NCBI RefSeq assembly: GCF_014635705.1
Contig: NZ_BMDI01000001.1
Span: 1,008,008-1,072,007, forward strand
Direction: 5' to 3'
Origin: Oxalicibacterium faecigallinarum
GTDB lineage: Bacteria > Pseudomonadota > Gammaproteobacteria > Burkholderiales > Burkholderiaceae_D
Length of the DNA stretch: 64,000 nucleotides
A program made the translations under genes and the position numbers. This document shows positions 37,183-45,750 of the stretch, piece after piece. The notes beneath the pieces were generated by a model. The model had not been told where the DNA came from. It saw nothing but the letters and a program-made list of their open reading frames with translations, and ran no database searches. The first letter of the stretch is position 1. Each line of letters begins with the position of its first letter.

Positions 37183-37734
37183 ATGATGTATTCGCGACCG
37201 GTGACTATACGTGCAACAAACTACCGAAATATTCGCATGCATACCATCGAGAACGATTTTCAATCGGTGCTTCTGACACCTGAAAACTTCCCTTTTACCC
37301 TAGAAGACGCGTTGTCCCTACTTTCCATCACGCCTGATTTTCTTCCTGGTCAGTCAAGACGTATCGCACTGATGTATGAACTATCCTGCGTGATTGATGA
37401 CGTGCACTGTGTAGCAACGGTTAATCTATGCTCTTGGAAATTTTTGCAGGTTGACGGTGAACTACTCCTCGAAGAGGCCGCCGGAATCGACGAACATAAA
37501 CCTCGAGTTAAACCCACCACATCGCTTTCCCACCTTAAAAAGTTGGCGCAATATTACAAATCTCGTGGGGTGACGAGGGCATTTTTACATAGTGCTGAAG
37601 ACAGCAATGATTTCATTCAATCAGTATGTATGCCATTCAGGAGCCTGAATCATTTGCAGGTCTGGTATCCCAAGCAGATATTAGTAGCCGTGCGAGACGA
37701 ATTGTGCGTTCAAGGTTTTTTGGTTGAAACGTAG
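37183..37734 (+). CDS. hypothetical protein
   Basis: A 183-residue protein, one of few plus-strand genes in the cargo. GAGG lies five bases before the ATG at 37183, and a second start at 37237 (MHTIENDF) is possible. The fold looks alpha/beta with no known motif (PFTLEDALSLLSITPDFLPG; VAVRDELCVQGFLVET at the end). The last 25 bases overlap the convergent gene at 37710. Confidence 0.6.
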   Translation: MMYSRPVTIRATNYRNIRMHTIENDFQSVLLTPENFPFTLEDALSLLSITPDFLPGQSRRIALMYELSCVIDDVHCVATVNLCSWKFLQVDGELLLEEAAGIDEHKPRVKPTTSLSHLKKLAQYYKSRGVTRAFLHSAEDSNDFIQSVCMPFRSLNHLQVWYPKQILVAVRDELCVQGFLVET

Positions 37735-38666
37735 ATGTGTTCAGGTAGTTCAACCCGAAGTTCATATCCATCTCGCGCTTCATTTAAGACGAGAGCTCCG
37801 TAGGCAAACCAGTACACCTTCGCATCGGTTGCAATACATTCCAACAAGCACTCATTTGTTTTCCTTTCCATGAGGTTCACGGGATGAGAGATGTCACACT
37901 TGACGTGAACCGAAACGGGCATTCGTATTGTTAACGGAGGTTCGTTTGGCGGGCCATTTTCGGCAGTCAACGTGAAACCAGTTGGGGATTGTGAGGCTTT
38001 GGCATCTCCAAAATATATAAACCTCCCATTCCAAGGCTTTTTCCCAATTCCATGAAATGCGTTTTTATAATTTGTTTTTTCCTCGTAAAGTTTCAACGGT
38101 GCTTTTGCCAGCTCTCCAAAAACGAAATTGTTCAACGCTTTGGCATCATCAGCGAGCTTTTTTGCTTCAGGCAATTTATAAAGTTGTGAAAGCGCAGTCC
38201 GCCGCGCCGCAGCCAAAGTGCGGAGCAAGGAAGTGGTGTACTGGTTGGCTATTTCAAGATTACCCGCTGAATCTTTTACTCTGGTCTTGATTTCATCATC
38301 GGAAGGGTAGTTAGGAGAAGGCTTTATTGCCTTTGGCGTTGTTCCTGCTCGCGCGGCCCGAATCGGAACCAACCTCTCCGGCAAGTCCACTTCAAATTTG
38401 TAGGTAGCGCTAGTTGATTTTCGGTTGATTCCATAAGCAACAAGCCCAGCCTTTCCGTACGGGCAAAGGTCTGCGTGGTCGCTTTTTAATTTAGCAAAAT
38501 GTGGGGCTTTAACAAATTCGTCGCCATAACAGGCAACCGGGGAAACGGGAATATCACAAAATGCACAATAAAACGATTCAAATCTCGTTCCGTGCTGCAA
38601 AAAAGCATCTTTAACTTCAATAGCAGCCCACTTTTCTCCAAATTCATTCTTCGCCAACTCACTCAT
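37710..38666 (-). CDS. hypothetical protein with zinc-ribbon-like N terminus
   Basis: A 318-residue protein if it starts at MSELAKNEFGEKW. An in-frame ATG 17 codons upstream is possible. The N terminus has FYCAFCDIPVSPVACYG, APHFAK and HADLCPYG, a CxxC...H...C pattern like the metal-binding front of CoiA-type competence proteins. The rest has an OB-like or beta-rich end (IRMPVSVHVKCDISHPVNL). Function unknown, with nucleic-acid binding a possibility. Confidence 0.62.
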   Translation of the reverse strand: MSELAKNEFGEKWAAIEVKDAFLQHGTRFESFYCAFCDIPVSPVACYGDEFVKAPHFAKLKSDHADLCPYGKAGLVAYGINRKSTSATYKFEVDLPERLVPIRAARAGTTPKAIKPSPNYPSDDEIKTRVKDSAGNLEIANQYTTSLLRTLAAARRTALSQLYKLPEAKKLADDAKALNNFVFGELAKAPLKLYEEKTNYKNAFHGIGKKPWNGRFIYFGDAKASQSPTGFTLTAENGPPNEPPLTIRMPVSVHVKCDISHPVNLMERKTNECLLECIATDAKVYWFAYGALVLNEARDGYELRVELPEHIYVSTKKP

Positions 38667-39201
38667 CTTATACGCGCCATAGTTATGTCGATAACGACAT
38701 AATAATCTGCCGCCCATAAATTTTCCATGCGGAAACTTTTATATTAATTTTTTGCATGATTTGGTCATAACTTTCGGCTAAGCACCTGACTCTACTGACG
38801 CTGTTGAGGTGGTCAATGTCTTCGTTGGCGTAAGCGTATATATTAAGTTGCCCTGCCTTTTATTCCACAGTTCCTCCCTCAGCCGTCTCGCTGCATCATC
38901 AAATAGCTAACCGTGCGGTGACCTTCAAACATTCGTTTGAAAGAAGCATAAGCAGGGTTTTCCTCACTCATGATTGCCGACTCAGCAGATACATATGTCT
39001 TAAGTTCGTCGACTACACTCTGGACAACCTGAAGCCGGTTAGTGACCTTCAGATGGAGATTGCCGGAAGGTTACGTGTGGACCTTGGTATAGAGACAGAT
39101 ATTGCAAGAATGAAGGTACCCGTAGAAAAGGCGAGGGATGAAATGCATGCCGAATCAAATCGTTTGGTAGATGCAATCTGCGCAAACAACAACGATTAAC
39201 T
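38667..39201. other. intergenic region, possible gene remnant
   Basis: About 535 bp between the zinc-ribbon gene and the exonuclease. A 93-codon open frame on the plus strand (38918-39199) ends in a plausible helix (VEKARDEMHAESNRLVDAIC) but lacks a ribosome site and a sensible N terminus. It may be a decayed gene tail. Confidence 0.45.
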
Positions 39202-39753
39202 TCATTTTTTAAAGCCAAGCTCTCGGGTAAGGCGGAACAGTTCTGCTTGGTACACGGCATCCTGGACTGCATCATGCGTGCCCTTGAGATTCGGACTCAA
39301 CCGCTTGGACATCGCGCTGGAACGTGTGTCACGCCATGAGGAGCCCGTCGCCCCCATGTAATACGCCTTGATGTCTAACGCAGTGAATCCGAATGGATTG
39401 CTTCCGTGAAAGAGGTGGAAATAGTAGTTGATGAAGGACCAGTCAAATGGCGCATTGAGGCCGACAAAGACAGGAACTCCTTTTTCGCCGCAAACCGCCT
39501 TAACCCATTGAGCGAACTCTGCCATCGCTTGTTGAGGTGCTGTGCCAGTCTTCTCTAAGTCTTCGAACGTGAACCCGATTACCGCCATCGCTTCTGGGTC
39601 AGCGTTCCGATTTAACGGCTTTACGGTGAGACCGAACGTGGTTTCTGGCTCATCGACTAGGCAGGCGCCGAAAGAAAGCATGCTGTATTCACCTGGCACT
39701 GGGCCAGCTGTCTCGATGTCCACCGATACGAAGACTTCTCTTACATCACCCAT
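39202..39753 (-). CDS. DEDDh 3'-5' exonuclease, CBASS-linked
   Basis: A 183-residue exonuclease of the DnaQ/RNase T superfamily. Exo I is FVSVDIETAG (Asp-x-Glu), the middle carries NAPFDWSFINYYF (exo II Asp), and exo III is GTHDAVQDAVYQAELF with His and Asp. The ATG at 39753 has GGAG five bases upstream. It lies 29 bp after the Cap3 stop on the same strand, so it is probably the last gene of the CBASS operon. Whether it degrades phage nucleic acid, RNA or cyclic oligonucleotide products is not known. Confidence 0.8.
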   Translation of the reverse strand: MGDVREVFVSVDIETAGPVPGEYSMLSFGACLVDEPETTFGLTVKPLNRNADPEAMAVIGFTFEDLEKTGTAPQQAMAEFAQWVKAVCGEKGVPVFVGLNAPFDWSFINYYFHLFHGSNPFGFTALDIKAYYMGATGSSWRDTRSSAMSKRLSPNLKGTHDAVQDAVYQAELFRLTRELGFKK

Positions 39754-39782
39754 TCGACTCTCCAACTTACTCTACTGTGATG

Positions 39783-40289
39783 TTACGGAATCTGGTCCTG
39801 CACTTGGCCGTGGAATTCATTCCAAGAAAGCCAGTCTCCATTTTTTTCTGCAGACCAGACAGCAATCTCTAGCAAATCACCACGATTGCCGATGATGATG
39901 CTTAAGTACCGGTCGCGGTCGTTACCAAATGCTCGTAGATACTCTTCCGTCGTTTTCTTGTCTTGTCCAGATGGTCGAGGGCTTCTTTCAGGATGGGTGT
40001 GCCATAAGCCAATTGCATGTCTTCCCCTTGCGTACATCTCAAGACGTGCGTTGTCTGTCGACTTTAAATTCGGATTGTACGAGTGCCGTGTTCGATAGTC
40101 TTCCTGATGGGGGCCTGCTACAGCATCAACAACAATACGCAAGGAATGAGGTGTCGACGAGTATAGTTCACCGCCCGCTTCCTTTTGCATCCATCTCCTT
40201 TGAGCATGAGTGTACATATAGCAAAGTGCACTCTCGGTGAACAACACGTACATAGTCATATCAGGTGAGAAGAACGTCCGACACTTCAC
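39783..40289 (-). CDS. cap3: CBASS Cap3, JAB/JAMM isopeptidase
   Basis: A 168-residue JAB-domain protease that reverses Cap2-mediated conjugation of the CD-NTase. The JAMM metal motif is complete: Glu in GGELYSS, then H-T-H-x7-S-x2-D in GLWHTHPERSPRPSGQD. A GTG start at 40289 overlaps the Cap2 stop by 4 bp (GTGA), which argues for coupling. The ATG ten codons later is an alternative. Small size fits Cap3. Confidence 0.88.
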   Translation of the reverse strand: MKCRTFFSPDMTMYVLFTESALCYMYTHAQRRWMQKEAGGELYSSTPHSLRIVVDAVAGPHQEDYRTRHSYNPNLKSTDNARLEMYARGRHAIGLWHTHPERSPRPSGQDKKTTEEYLRAFGNDRDRYLSIIIGNRGDLLEIAVWSAEKNGDWLSWNEFHGQVQDQIP

Positions 40290-41971
40290 ACGAAACTCCG
40301 TTCTATCGTGACGCCAACATGCGGTGACGCTTGTTCTGCCCATTCCCGATATGTCAGATTGGACCACTGTTTATCTAAGAATTGTCGTCCACGAACCCAA
40401 CTCAGCATCTGAGAGGTTTCAAGCTCTTCATCTATCAAGCGAAGCGCGTTCTCTGATATCAAGGCAACTGCATAAGCAGCGTTCGCTGCAGTGTATGCCT
40501 GAAATCGGCTGCTGCATCCGGGAACCTTTTTAATTACTTCTGCTGGCCAATTGATTGCTTCAAGCTCATTAAGCCGGTCATGGATGCTGGCTCCTGGAAA
40601 CCACAACGTTTGCGGAGTCAACATGCAGACGTGCGCTCCAGCCACGAAAGGCTCCATCCAACCGACAACCAGTTGGCAAGGATGCTGCTTCCGAGCCTCG
40701 TTCAATTGCCATCGAACCTCGGGCTCTCCTGTCAAATCCAAGGTAGTGTCGTAGTTTGCCAGCGTGTTAGACCGCAACCAATTCTCAGCCGTACCAGCGT
40801 GATGTGTGATTGCACAAGACGGAAAGCGCAGTCCAACTTCCTTTGCGATAGATGACGCTTTTCCATAGTTGATGTGTGGTACGCCAAGCAGATGACGCCC
40901 CACGTTCGCCGATTCCATAGCATCCGAATCGACGACTGTAATTCTGCCAATGCCCGCTTTTGCTAGCTGTTCTACTACAGGACTACCGAGTGCACCGGCA
41001 CCAAACACAACTATGTTTTTCTCCTGTCTAGTTGTGACCTGTGGAATTTGGTCGCGTCCCACGGTCCAAGCAGGGTCAACACGGTCTACCAGTAGTGGCT
41101 GAATGCCGGTGTGCGGTTGTCGTGCACGCTTGCGAATGCCCTCTTGATGGACAACAGGAGGGCCGCCGGGAAGCACATACGCGAATCCACCTTCTTGATT
41201 TCGAAACAAGACAATCCGATGCTCACGCGTACGTCGTGAACGAATTTTCTGCTCGAAGAAGCGCCGTTGGTCGGACAGCTTCAATCTGGCACGGACTACG
41301 CGAAGTAAGGAGTCGACATCTTTCGGCCAGGTAGATGGCACAAAGGACTTTGAAATTGGAATGTCAGCGATGATGACCCGGATACATTGCGTCGACCGGT
41401 GCCCAAGGGACTCAACTATGCGTTGTACAAAAGGATTATCTGCATCACCAGCAATGATGAACTTTGAAGGTTGCAGAAGCAACCCTCCGCGAACTTGAGG
41501 TTTCGGCGGGGCATCGTCTACGGTAAGAACACGAATAGCCGTGTCGCTGTTCGTCCTCTTTCTTAAAACGTTCACCGTCCAATAGTTCTGGGGCTCCTTC
41601 CCAAAATCGTAATCGAGTTGGCCATCTCGCCAAGGATCAAAAAATTTGTCGAAGAATGCTTTTACGAGTGCTTCGATACGCTCGGTGGCATCAAGACCAC
41701 GTCCAGGCCCCGGGTCACCATCTAGACAAAGCAGACCGCCACGCTCCACATGAGGAATGCGCAGTTCTGCGTCTGACGGTAACTGGATGCGTGCGATTCC
41801 CTGCTCTGGAAAGCCTTTCGGCAGTATCACTTCTGCGAACGATATCTCCCGGCCGTGCTGAAGCTGTTCAAGCTTCATCCGGTACACAGTTGCCCCGCTC
41901 CCTCCGCGAGTAGCTGGTTCAACCAGATACCTCGTTAGAGTAGCGGACAATGGTGCAAGGTCAAAGGTCAT
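40286..41971 (-). CDS. cap2: CBASS Cap2, E1-E2 fusion protein
   Basis: A ubiquitin-transfer-like enzyme that attaches the C terminus of the CD-NTase to targets and primes it. The start at MTFDLAPLSATL lies 10 bp after the CD-NTase stop, giving 561 residues. The N-terminal E2-like part has its Cys at about residue 82 (RGGLLCLDGDPG). The E1/ThiF adenylation domain begins near residue 320 (VVFGAGALGSPVVEQL, TVVDSD). The E1 cysteine is probably in VPGCSSRFQAY near residue 484. The upstream in-frame extension would overlap the CD-NTase. Confidence 0.9.
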   Translation of the reverse strand: MTFDLAPLSATLTRYLVEPATRGGSGATVYRMKLEQLQHGREISFAEVILPKGFPEQGIARIQLPSDAELRIPHVERGGLLCLDGDPGPGRGLDATERIEALVKAFFDKFFDPWRDGQLDYDFGKEPQNYWTVNVLRKRTNSDTAIRVLTVDDAPPKPQVRGGLLLQPSKFIIAGDADNPFVQRIVESLGHRSTQCIRVIIADIPISKSFVPSTWPKDVDSLLRVVRARLKLSDQRRFFEQKIRSRRTREHRIVLFRNQEGGFAYVLPGGPPVVHQEGIRKRARQPHTGIQPLLVDRVDPAWTVGRDQIPQVTTRQEKNIVVFGAGALGSPVVEQLAKAGIGRITVVDSDAMESANVGRHLLGVPHINYGKASSIAKEVGLRFPSCAITHHAGTAENWLRSNTLANYDTTLDLTGEPEVRWQLNEARKQHPCQLVVGWMEPFVAGAHVCMLTPQTLWFPGASIHDRLNELEAINWPAEVIKKVPGCSSRFQAYTAANAAYAVALISENALRLIDEELETSQMLSWVRGRQFLDKQWSNLTYREWAEQASPHVGVTIERSFV

Positions 41972-41981
41972 GCAGTGTGCG

Positions 41982-43304
41982 CTATGCAAGTCCCGGTGTA
42001 CGTGGAGCAGGCTTCGGTGGGGAATCAATGATGCGTGGGCCTGAGCCTCCGCTGCCGCCATTGGAGCCACCCGAGAATGGGCAACCAAATACTTCCAAGG
42101 TCTTATGCATAATCTGTTTCGGGTCGTTCAATGCCGCGATAGCTTGCAGGTCCGCACGCAATAATCCACACCACGTACGGAATGCTTCAGCGCGTTCGCC
42201 GTCGTCCGTGTTCCAACGTTCAGCGAAGTTTTCATCAATGACAGTTGGATTAGGCAAGTAGTAGCCATAATCTGGATTCTTCGGAATCATCTCAGGCAAA
42301 AGGTCTGCAATCGCAATAAGCGCATCCACCACATGGACAAATGGTTTGCGGGAGCCGTCGGCCATCAAATCTGCCAGACCCTCGTAACACGTGGTGAGCA
42401 GCGTCACTAAGATAATGGAGATAGGCTGCGTCTCGGAGTCAAGAAGTCCGCGATATACGCACATATCACGATGACGCTTGAAGAGGCGAATTGCCACTCG
42501 AAGAGTTTCTTCGACTTCCACACTTTGGGTACCAACTGGTTCTACGCTCGCACGAATACTGTCCAAAGCCTCTGTGGCAAGCGACCAGACAATCGTCCTG
42601 TTTGAAGCACGCTCAACCCAGTCTTGGATACCCTTGGGGTTCGATGTCTTCCAGTTTTTGGAGGGCGTGTCGACCACGGCTAAGGCAGTGGCCAGAAACT
42701 CCGGTTCAGCTTGCTTCAGACCGCGCCGTTGACGCTCCGTAAGCGGCACCGTTTCCAAAGGAACTGACGGAGTAAATTCCAGATAAAAGCGTTTGTCTGG
42801 ATAAGTGATGGTCCAGCACCGCCGCTTTGCCGTAGCTTCCAGTCCTTCAAGCGCTGTACCAACCGCGGCAAAGAAAGCCATTGGGTCTTTTGCCTGAATC
42901 TTTGTAATGTCTACTTCGCAAACCGCATCAATGTCGAACTTACCGTTTCGAAGTGTACTAATAAGCGTTTTGGTGCTTGCAGAGCCTTGCGGAAAGACAG
43001 TGATTGCACCACGTGGCCAGTTCAGTTTCGAAACCAGTCGGTTGGCGATGTTTTCATATTCGGCCGCAGCCTCATCAATCAACTCCTTTTTGACTGTGAT
43101 GTGGTCATTGACTGCACTCAGCGCGTGCGTATATGGCTCGCGGTCATGTTTGATTCTCGCTTGCTTTACAGACTCATGAAGGTCTTCAAGTGCAGCTGTG
43201 CCAACACCATCAAAAACGGGACCGAATGATTTAGCCATAACGGCTAGACCACCGCGGCGTTGAATAGCTTCCTCTACCAACATTGCTTTACGTGTCTTTG
43301 CCAC
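41982..43304 (-). CDS. CBASS CD-NTase (cyclic oligonucleotide synthase)
   Basis: A 440-residue CD-NTase that makes a cyclic nucleotide signal on phage attack. The nucleotidyltransferase motif is intact: Gly107-Ser108 (FPQGSASTKTL), Asp124-x-Asp126 (KFDIDAV) and the third acid probably Glu176 (FYLEFTP). GTG start with AAGGAAACAACT before it. The C terminus PAPRTPGLA is exposed and flexible, as needed for Cap2 conjugation. The clade and the cyclic product cannot be read safely, but the SAVED effector nearby implies a cyclic di- or trinucleotide. Confidence 0.92.
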   Translation of the reverse strand: MAKTRKAMLVEEAIQRRGGLAVMAKSFGPVFDGVGTAALEDLHESVKQARIKHDREPYTHALSAVNDHITVKKELIDEAAAEYENIANRLVSKLNWPRGAITVFPQGSASTKTLISTLRNGKFDIDAVCEVDITKIQAKDPMAFFAAVGTALEGLEATAKRRCWTITYPDKRFYLEFTPSVPLETVPLTERQRRGLKQAEPEFLATALAVVDTPSKNWKTSNPKGIQDWVERASNRTIVWSLATEALDSIRASVEPVGTQSVEVEETLRVAIRLFKRHRDMCVYRGLLDSETQPISIILVTLLTTCYEGLADLMADGSRKPFVHVVDALIAIADLLPEMIPKNPDYGYYLPNPTVIDENFAERWNTDDGERAEAFRTWCGLLRADLQAIAALNDPKQIMHKTLEVFGCPFSGGSNGGSGGSGPRIIDSPPKPAPRTPGLA

Positions 43305-43318
43305 AGTTGTTTCCTTTA

Positions 43319-43541
43319 TTAAATCTCAATAGGCACTTGTTTCGAACCAGCGGGGGGAACGACACTCAAGCCGTTGATAGTGAAAGCTTCTCTGAAAGGT
43401 TGCTGCCAATTTGGTCGGTCATACAGAACATATTCGGAACGATAACCAAACCGCATCACTTTTCCAATGCTGAATACCATCGCCTGATGGACTCATAACA
43501 ACAAGGTTTAGACTGTTCGTAATTCCTGCTGGAATAGACAT
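43319..43541 (-). pseudogene. small frame-broken gene between the CBASS effector and the CD-NTase
   Basis: Two short frames overlap here. The first (43419-43541, 40 codons) starts MSIPAGITNSLNLVVMSPSG, 13 bp after the effector stop, and fails after SDAVWLSFRICSV. The second (43319-43480, 53 codons) reads RFGYRSEYVLYDRPNWQQPF and ends VVPPAGSKQVPIEI, 14 bp before the CD-NTase start. Dropping one A from the AAAA run at about 43460 joins them into a protein-like 73-residue product (HWKVMRFGYR at the joint). Either a small gene has mutated or the frameshift is used. No family recognised. Confidence 0.55.
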
Positions 43542-43554
43542 TGGCTTAGCCCTT

Positions 43555-44637
43555 TTAAAAGTCTTGAGTTGCGACGCGTTGGGCTGGCTTACTCGCGGTA
43601 GCCATCTGAATACTCCAAGGATATGAAGGATTGGACTCTTTCTCGTATTGGTAGCATCGCAACAGCGGCATATTGCGAAGGTCATAAGCTCTACCAAACC
43701 GAATAGCCAGACTAGCCGGTGCCGCAAGCACCAGATGAATAATTGATACTCGCTTATTACCTAATCTCGCTACAGTCTGCAAAAATTGCTGCGTCAGTGC
43801 GTTTTGCCATTGCACACCCCATATGGTGTTAGGCAAAGGATTCTGCAACCGCAAGTGAACGAGCGGTTTATCAGCAAATGTCCGTTTAATACCATCTATA
43901 TCTACCAAATAAGAAGCGGAGACAGCTAGTACCACTTCATTAGCCAGATTGAACTCGTCTTCTTCGAGAACAAAAGCTTCTTTATTCTCTTCCACCATTA
44001 ACTCATTCCATCGGCCTTCCGTTCTGTTCCAATCAAACAGTACGACATTCCCCTCATCGTCTATCAAAGTGCCGACATGGAATAAAAGAGGCACTTGCAA
44101 CACTCCGCCGACAATTACTGTTACGTGCTCTCGTGAAACGTCGCCCCGGGCAACCTGCAAATCCCTTCTAAGGTAATCAAGCTCAATTAAAGCAGCTCCC
44201 AAATGGGCACTGTCACCAGTCAAGAATTTTCTAACGTCTTTCACCAAGTCAATACGCTGGCCTACGAATTTAGCTGGAATGGCTGAAATCAAGGGCCGGT
44301 CTGACGTATCCACAAGACCGCGAAGCTCTACCACAATGACCCTGCCAATTTCACTTAATTTATGCTCTTGTCCATGAACTCTCGTAACAATAATGAGCCC
44401 GATAATAAAACCAACTGCGCCCAAAACGATGACCACAGTTGCAAGCAAGAGATTTGGCTCATCCGTTAATCCCCACTTGAAGCGATTCCCTTCATACTCG
44501 ATTTCGAAGAACACTCCACCTGCACCAAACAAAAGCAAAGAAGCACTCAGTGCGCAAAGTTTGAGTCCGAGATTACGTTGTCGCGTCAGAAAATCGATTA
44601 CTTTTGTCGCATTTCGCTTGAACCAATCAGCCCACAT
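43555..44637 (-). CDS. cap14: CBASS effector: two-helix membrane protein with SAVED domain (Cap14-like)
   Basis: A 360-residue effector. Two membrane helices lie at about residues 24-48 and 64-88, followed by a cytoplasmic part. The C-terminal half resembles SAVED: VHLRLQNPLPNTIWGVQWQN, RVSIIHLVLAAPASLAIRFG and the end YEKESNPSYPWSIQMATA. SAVED binds the cyclic nucleotide made by the neighbouring CD-NTase, and the membrane part is then thought to disrupt the inner membrane, killing the infected cell. First gene of the operon. Confidence 0.85.
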   Translation of the reverse strand: MWADWFKRNATKVIDFLTRQRNLGLKLCALSASLLLFGAGGVFFEIEYEGNRFKWGLTDEPNLLLATVVIVLGAVGFIIGLIIVTRVHGQEHKLSEIGRVIVVELRGLVDTSDRPLISAIPAKFVGQRIDLVKDVRKFLTGDSAHLGAALIELDYLRRDLQVARGDVSREHVTVIVGGVLQVPLLFHVGTLIDDEGNVVLFDWNRTEGRWNELMVEENKEAFVLEEDEFNLANEVVLAVSASYLVDIDGIKRTFADKPLVHLRLQNPLPNTIWGVQWQNALTQQFLQTVARLGNKRVSIIHLVLAAPASLAIRFGRAYDLRNMPLLRCYQYEKESNPSYPWSIQMATASKPAQRVATQDF

Positions 44638-44680
44638 ATCATCCCCAAAGACACTAAATGTAGATATTATTTTTTTTAAA

Positions 44681-44696
44681 ACACTATATACAGTGT
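44681..44696. promoter_or_regulatory. interrupted palindrome upstream of the CBASS operon
   Basis: ACACT-ATATAC-AGTGT lies 44 bp before the effector start. Read on the minus strand it overlaps a TATAGT -10-like sequence, so it may be an operator on the operon promoter. No regulator gene is adjacent. Inference only. Confidence 0.4.
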
Positions 44697-44945
44697 AATT
44701 TAGCTAGACAACATTGCCAACAAAAAAGTATCAACAAAGCAATATTAGGATGAAATACCCTATATGGAATAACGTAAGGATTGTAATTGGCTATGAAGCT
44801 ACGACTTGAAGAACGTGCATTTCTGACGCGTGAGTGTTCGCAGGATTGCCGCCTATTCGCATGTAAATGCTGCAGTCCATTTGCGTTGATTCTTGCCAGG
44901 TTCGCGGGACTTGTATAAATGCCTGCTTTCGCCCCCCTCTAATTG

Positions 44946-44974
44946 ATTAATTAGCAAACCGACTGCTAATTAAT
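44946..44974. repeat. perfect 11-bp inverted repeat, possible operator
   Basis: ATTAATTAGCA and TGCTAATTAAT separated by AACCGAC. Such dyads are typical regulator sites. It is 777 bp before tnsAB and 309 bp before the CBASS effector start, with no known binder. Confidence 0.6.
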
Positions 44975-45750
44975 GCTATTAGCAAGTTAAAGCGACTACA
45001 AAATCGCGCGAAATCAAGCTATTAAGAGATGACCTACCAGTTCGAGGAGCATCGAAGAAAACCGATGAGCATCAAGGAAAGCCGTCAATAGCTGTTATTT
45101 AGGTTGGCGAGGGACGTCTGAATATTCGGGTAATCTTTTTCCTGATTGCAGAATTGGAGAAAAATAGATAATCTACTTTTCAGGTCTATGACCAAACACT
45201 AGAAAACTAGCTAGTTTTACCGCTTTGCTGACACCATCAGCAAGTCGATTCGCTATTTGTGAGAGGGTTCGCAATGGAGAATCGATGGATAAGCGCTTTA
45301 TAAGCTGCCCTAAACAGGCTGCATTATTTAAAGAAATATCAGGCAGATACAGTAGCGGTGTCTTTAAGTTAGCTTTGTCGTTTTCAGCTAACTACGCTCA
45401 AGTTCAAAGCCGATACTTCCATTACTTGGCAGCGCGCCAGGAAAAACGCTGCAGCAATTCATCGACTATCCCTCTTTCGATTAAGCCGCGCTGGCATTTC
45501 TTAAATTCCCCACTCTTTAATTCCACTCAGCAGTTCTTTTACACCGGCTTTGCTCGGCGTCCTTTCATCTACCAACGACTCCCTGCAATGTGGTTCGCCC
45601 TCGAACCTAGAATCCGATTGCTATGGTCGCACCATACCTTTCAAATTCGACACCACCGTGTCTTAAAATCTAAAATCAGTCGGCAGCTCCTAAAATTTTT
45701 TACAGCGTCGACTACGTTTCTATATATCAGCAGGAACCACTCCACTGGGG

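Larger units (their letters stand above)
44638..45750. other. 1.1-kb AT-rich region between CBASS and the transposition genes
   Basis: Holds the divergent promoters of CBASS and tnsAB. A perfect 11-bp inverted repeat ATTAATTAGCA-N7-TGCTAATTAAT lies at 44946-44974, and GCTATTAGCAAGTT follows. An open frame at 45225-45767 (180 codons) has an odd composition rich in Ser, Phe, Arg and His and overlaps tnsAB, so I do not call it a gene. Confidence 0.5.

Noticed and set aside
38918-39199. 93-codon plus-strand frame between the zinc-ribbon gene and the exonuclease.
   Set aside because: No ribosome site and an implausible N terminus. At best a remnant of a gene tail.
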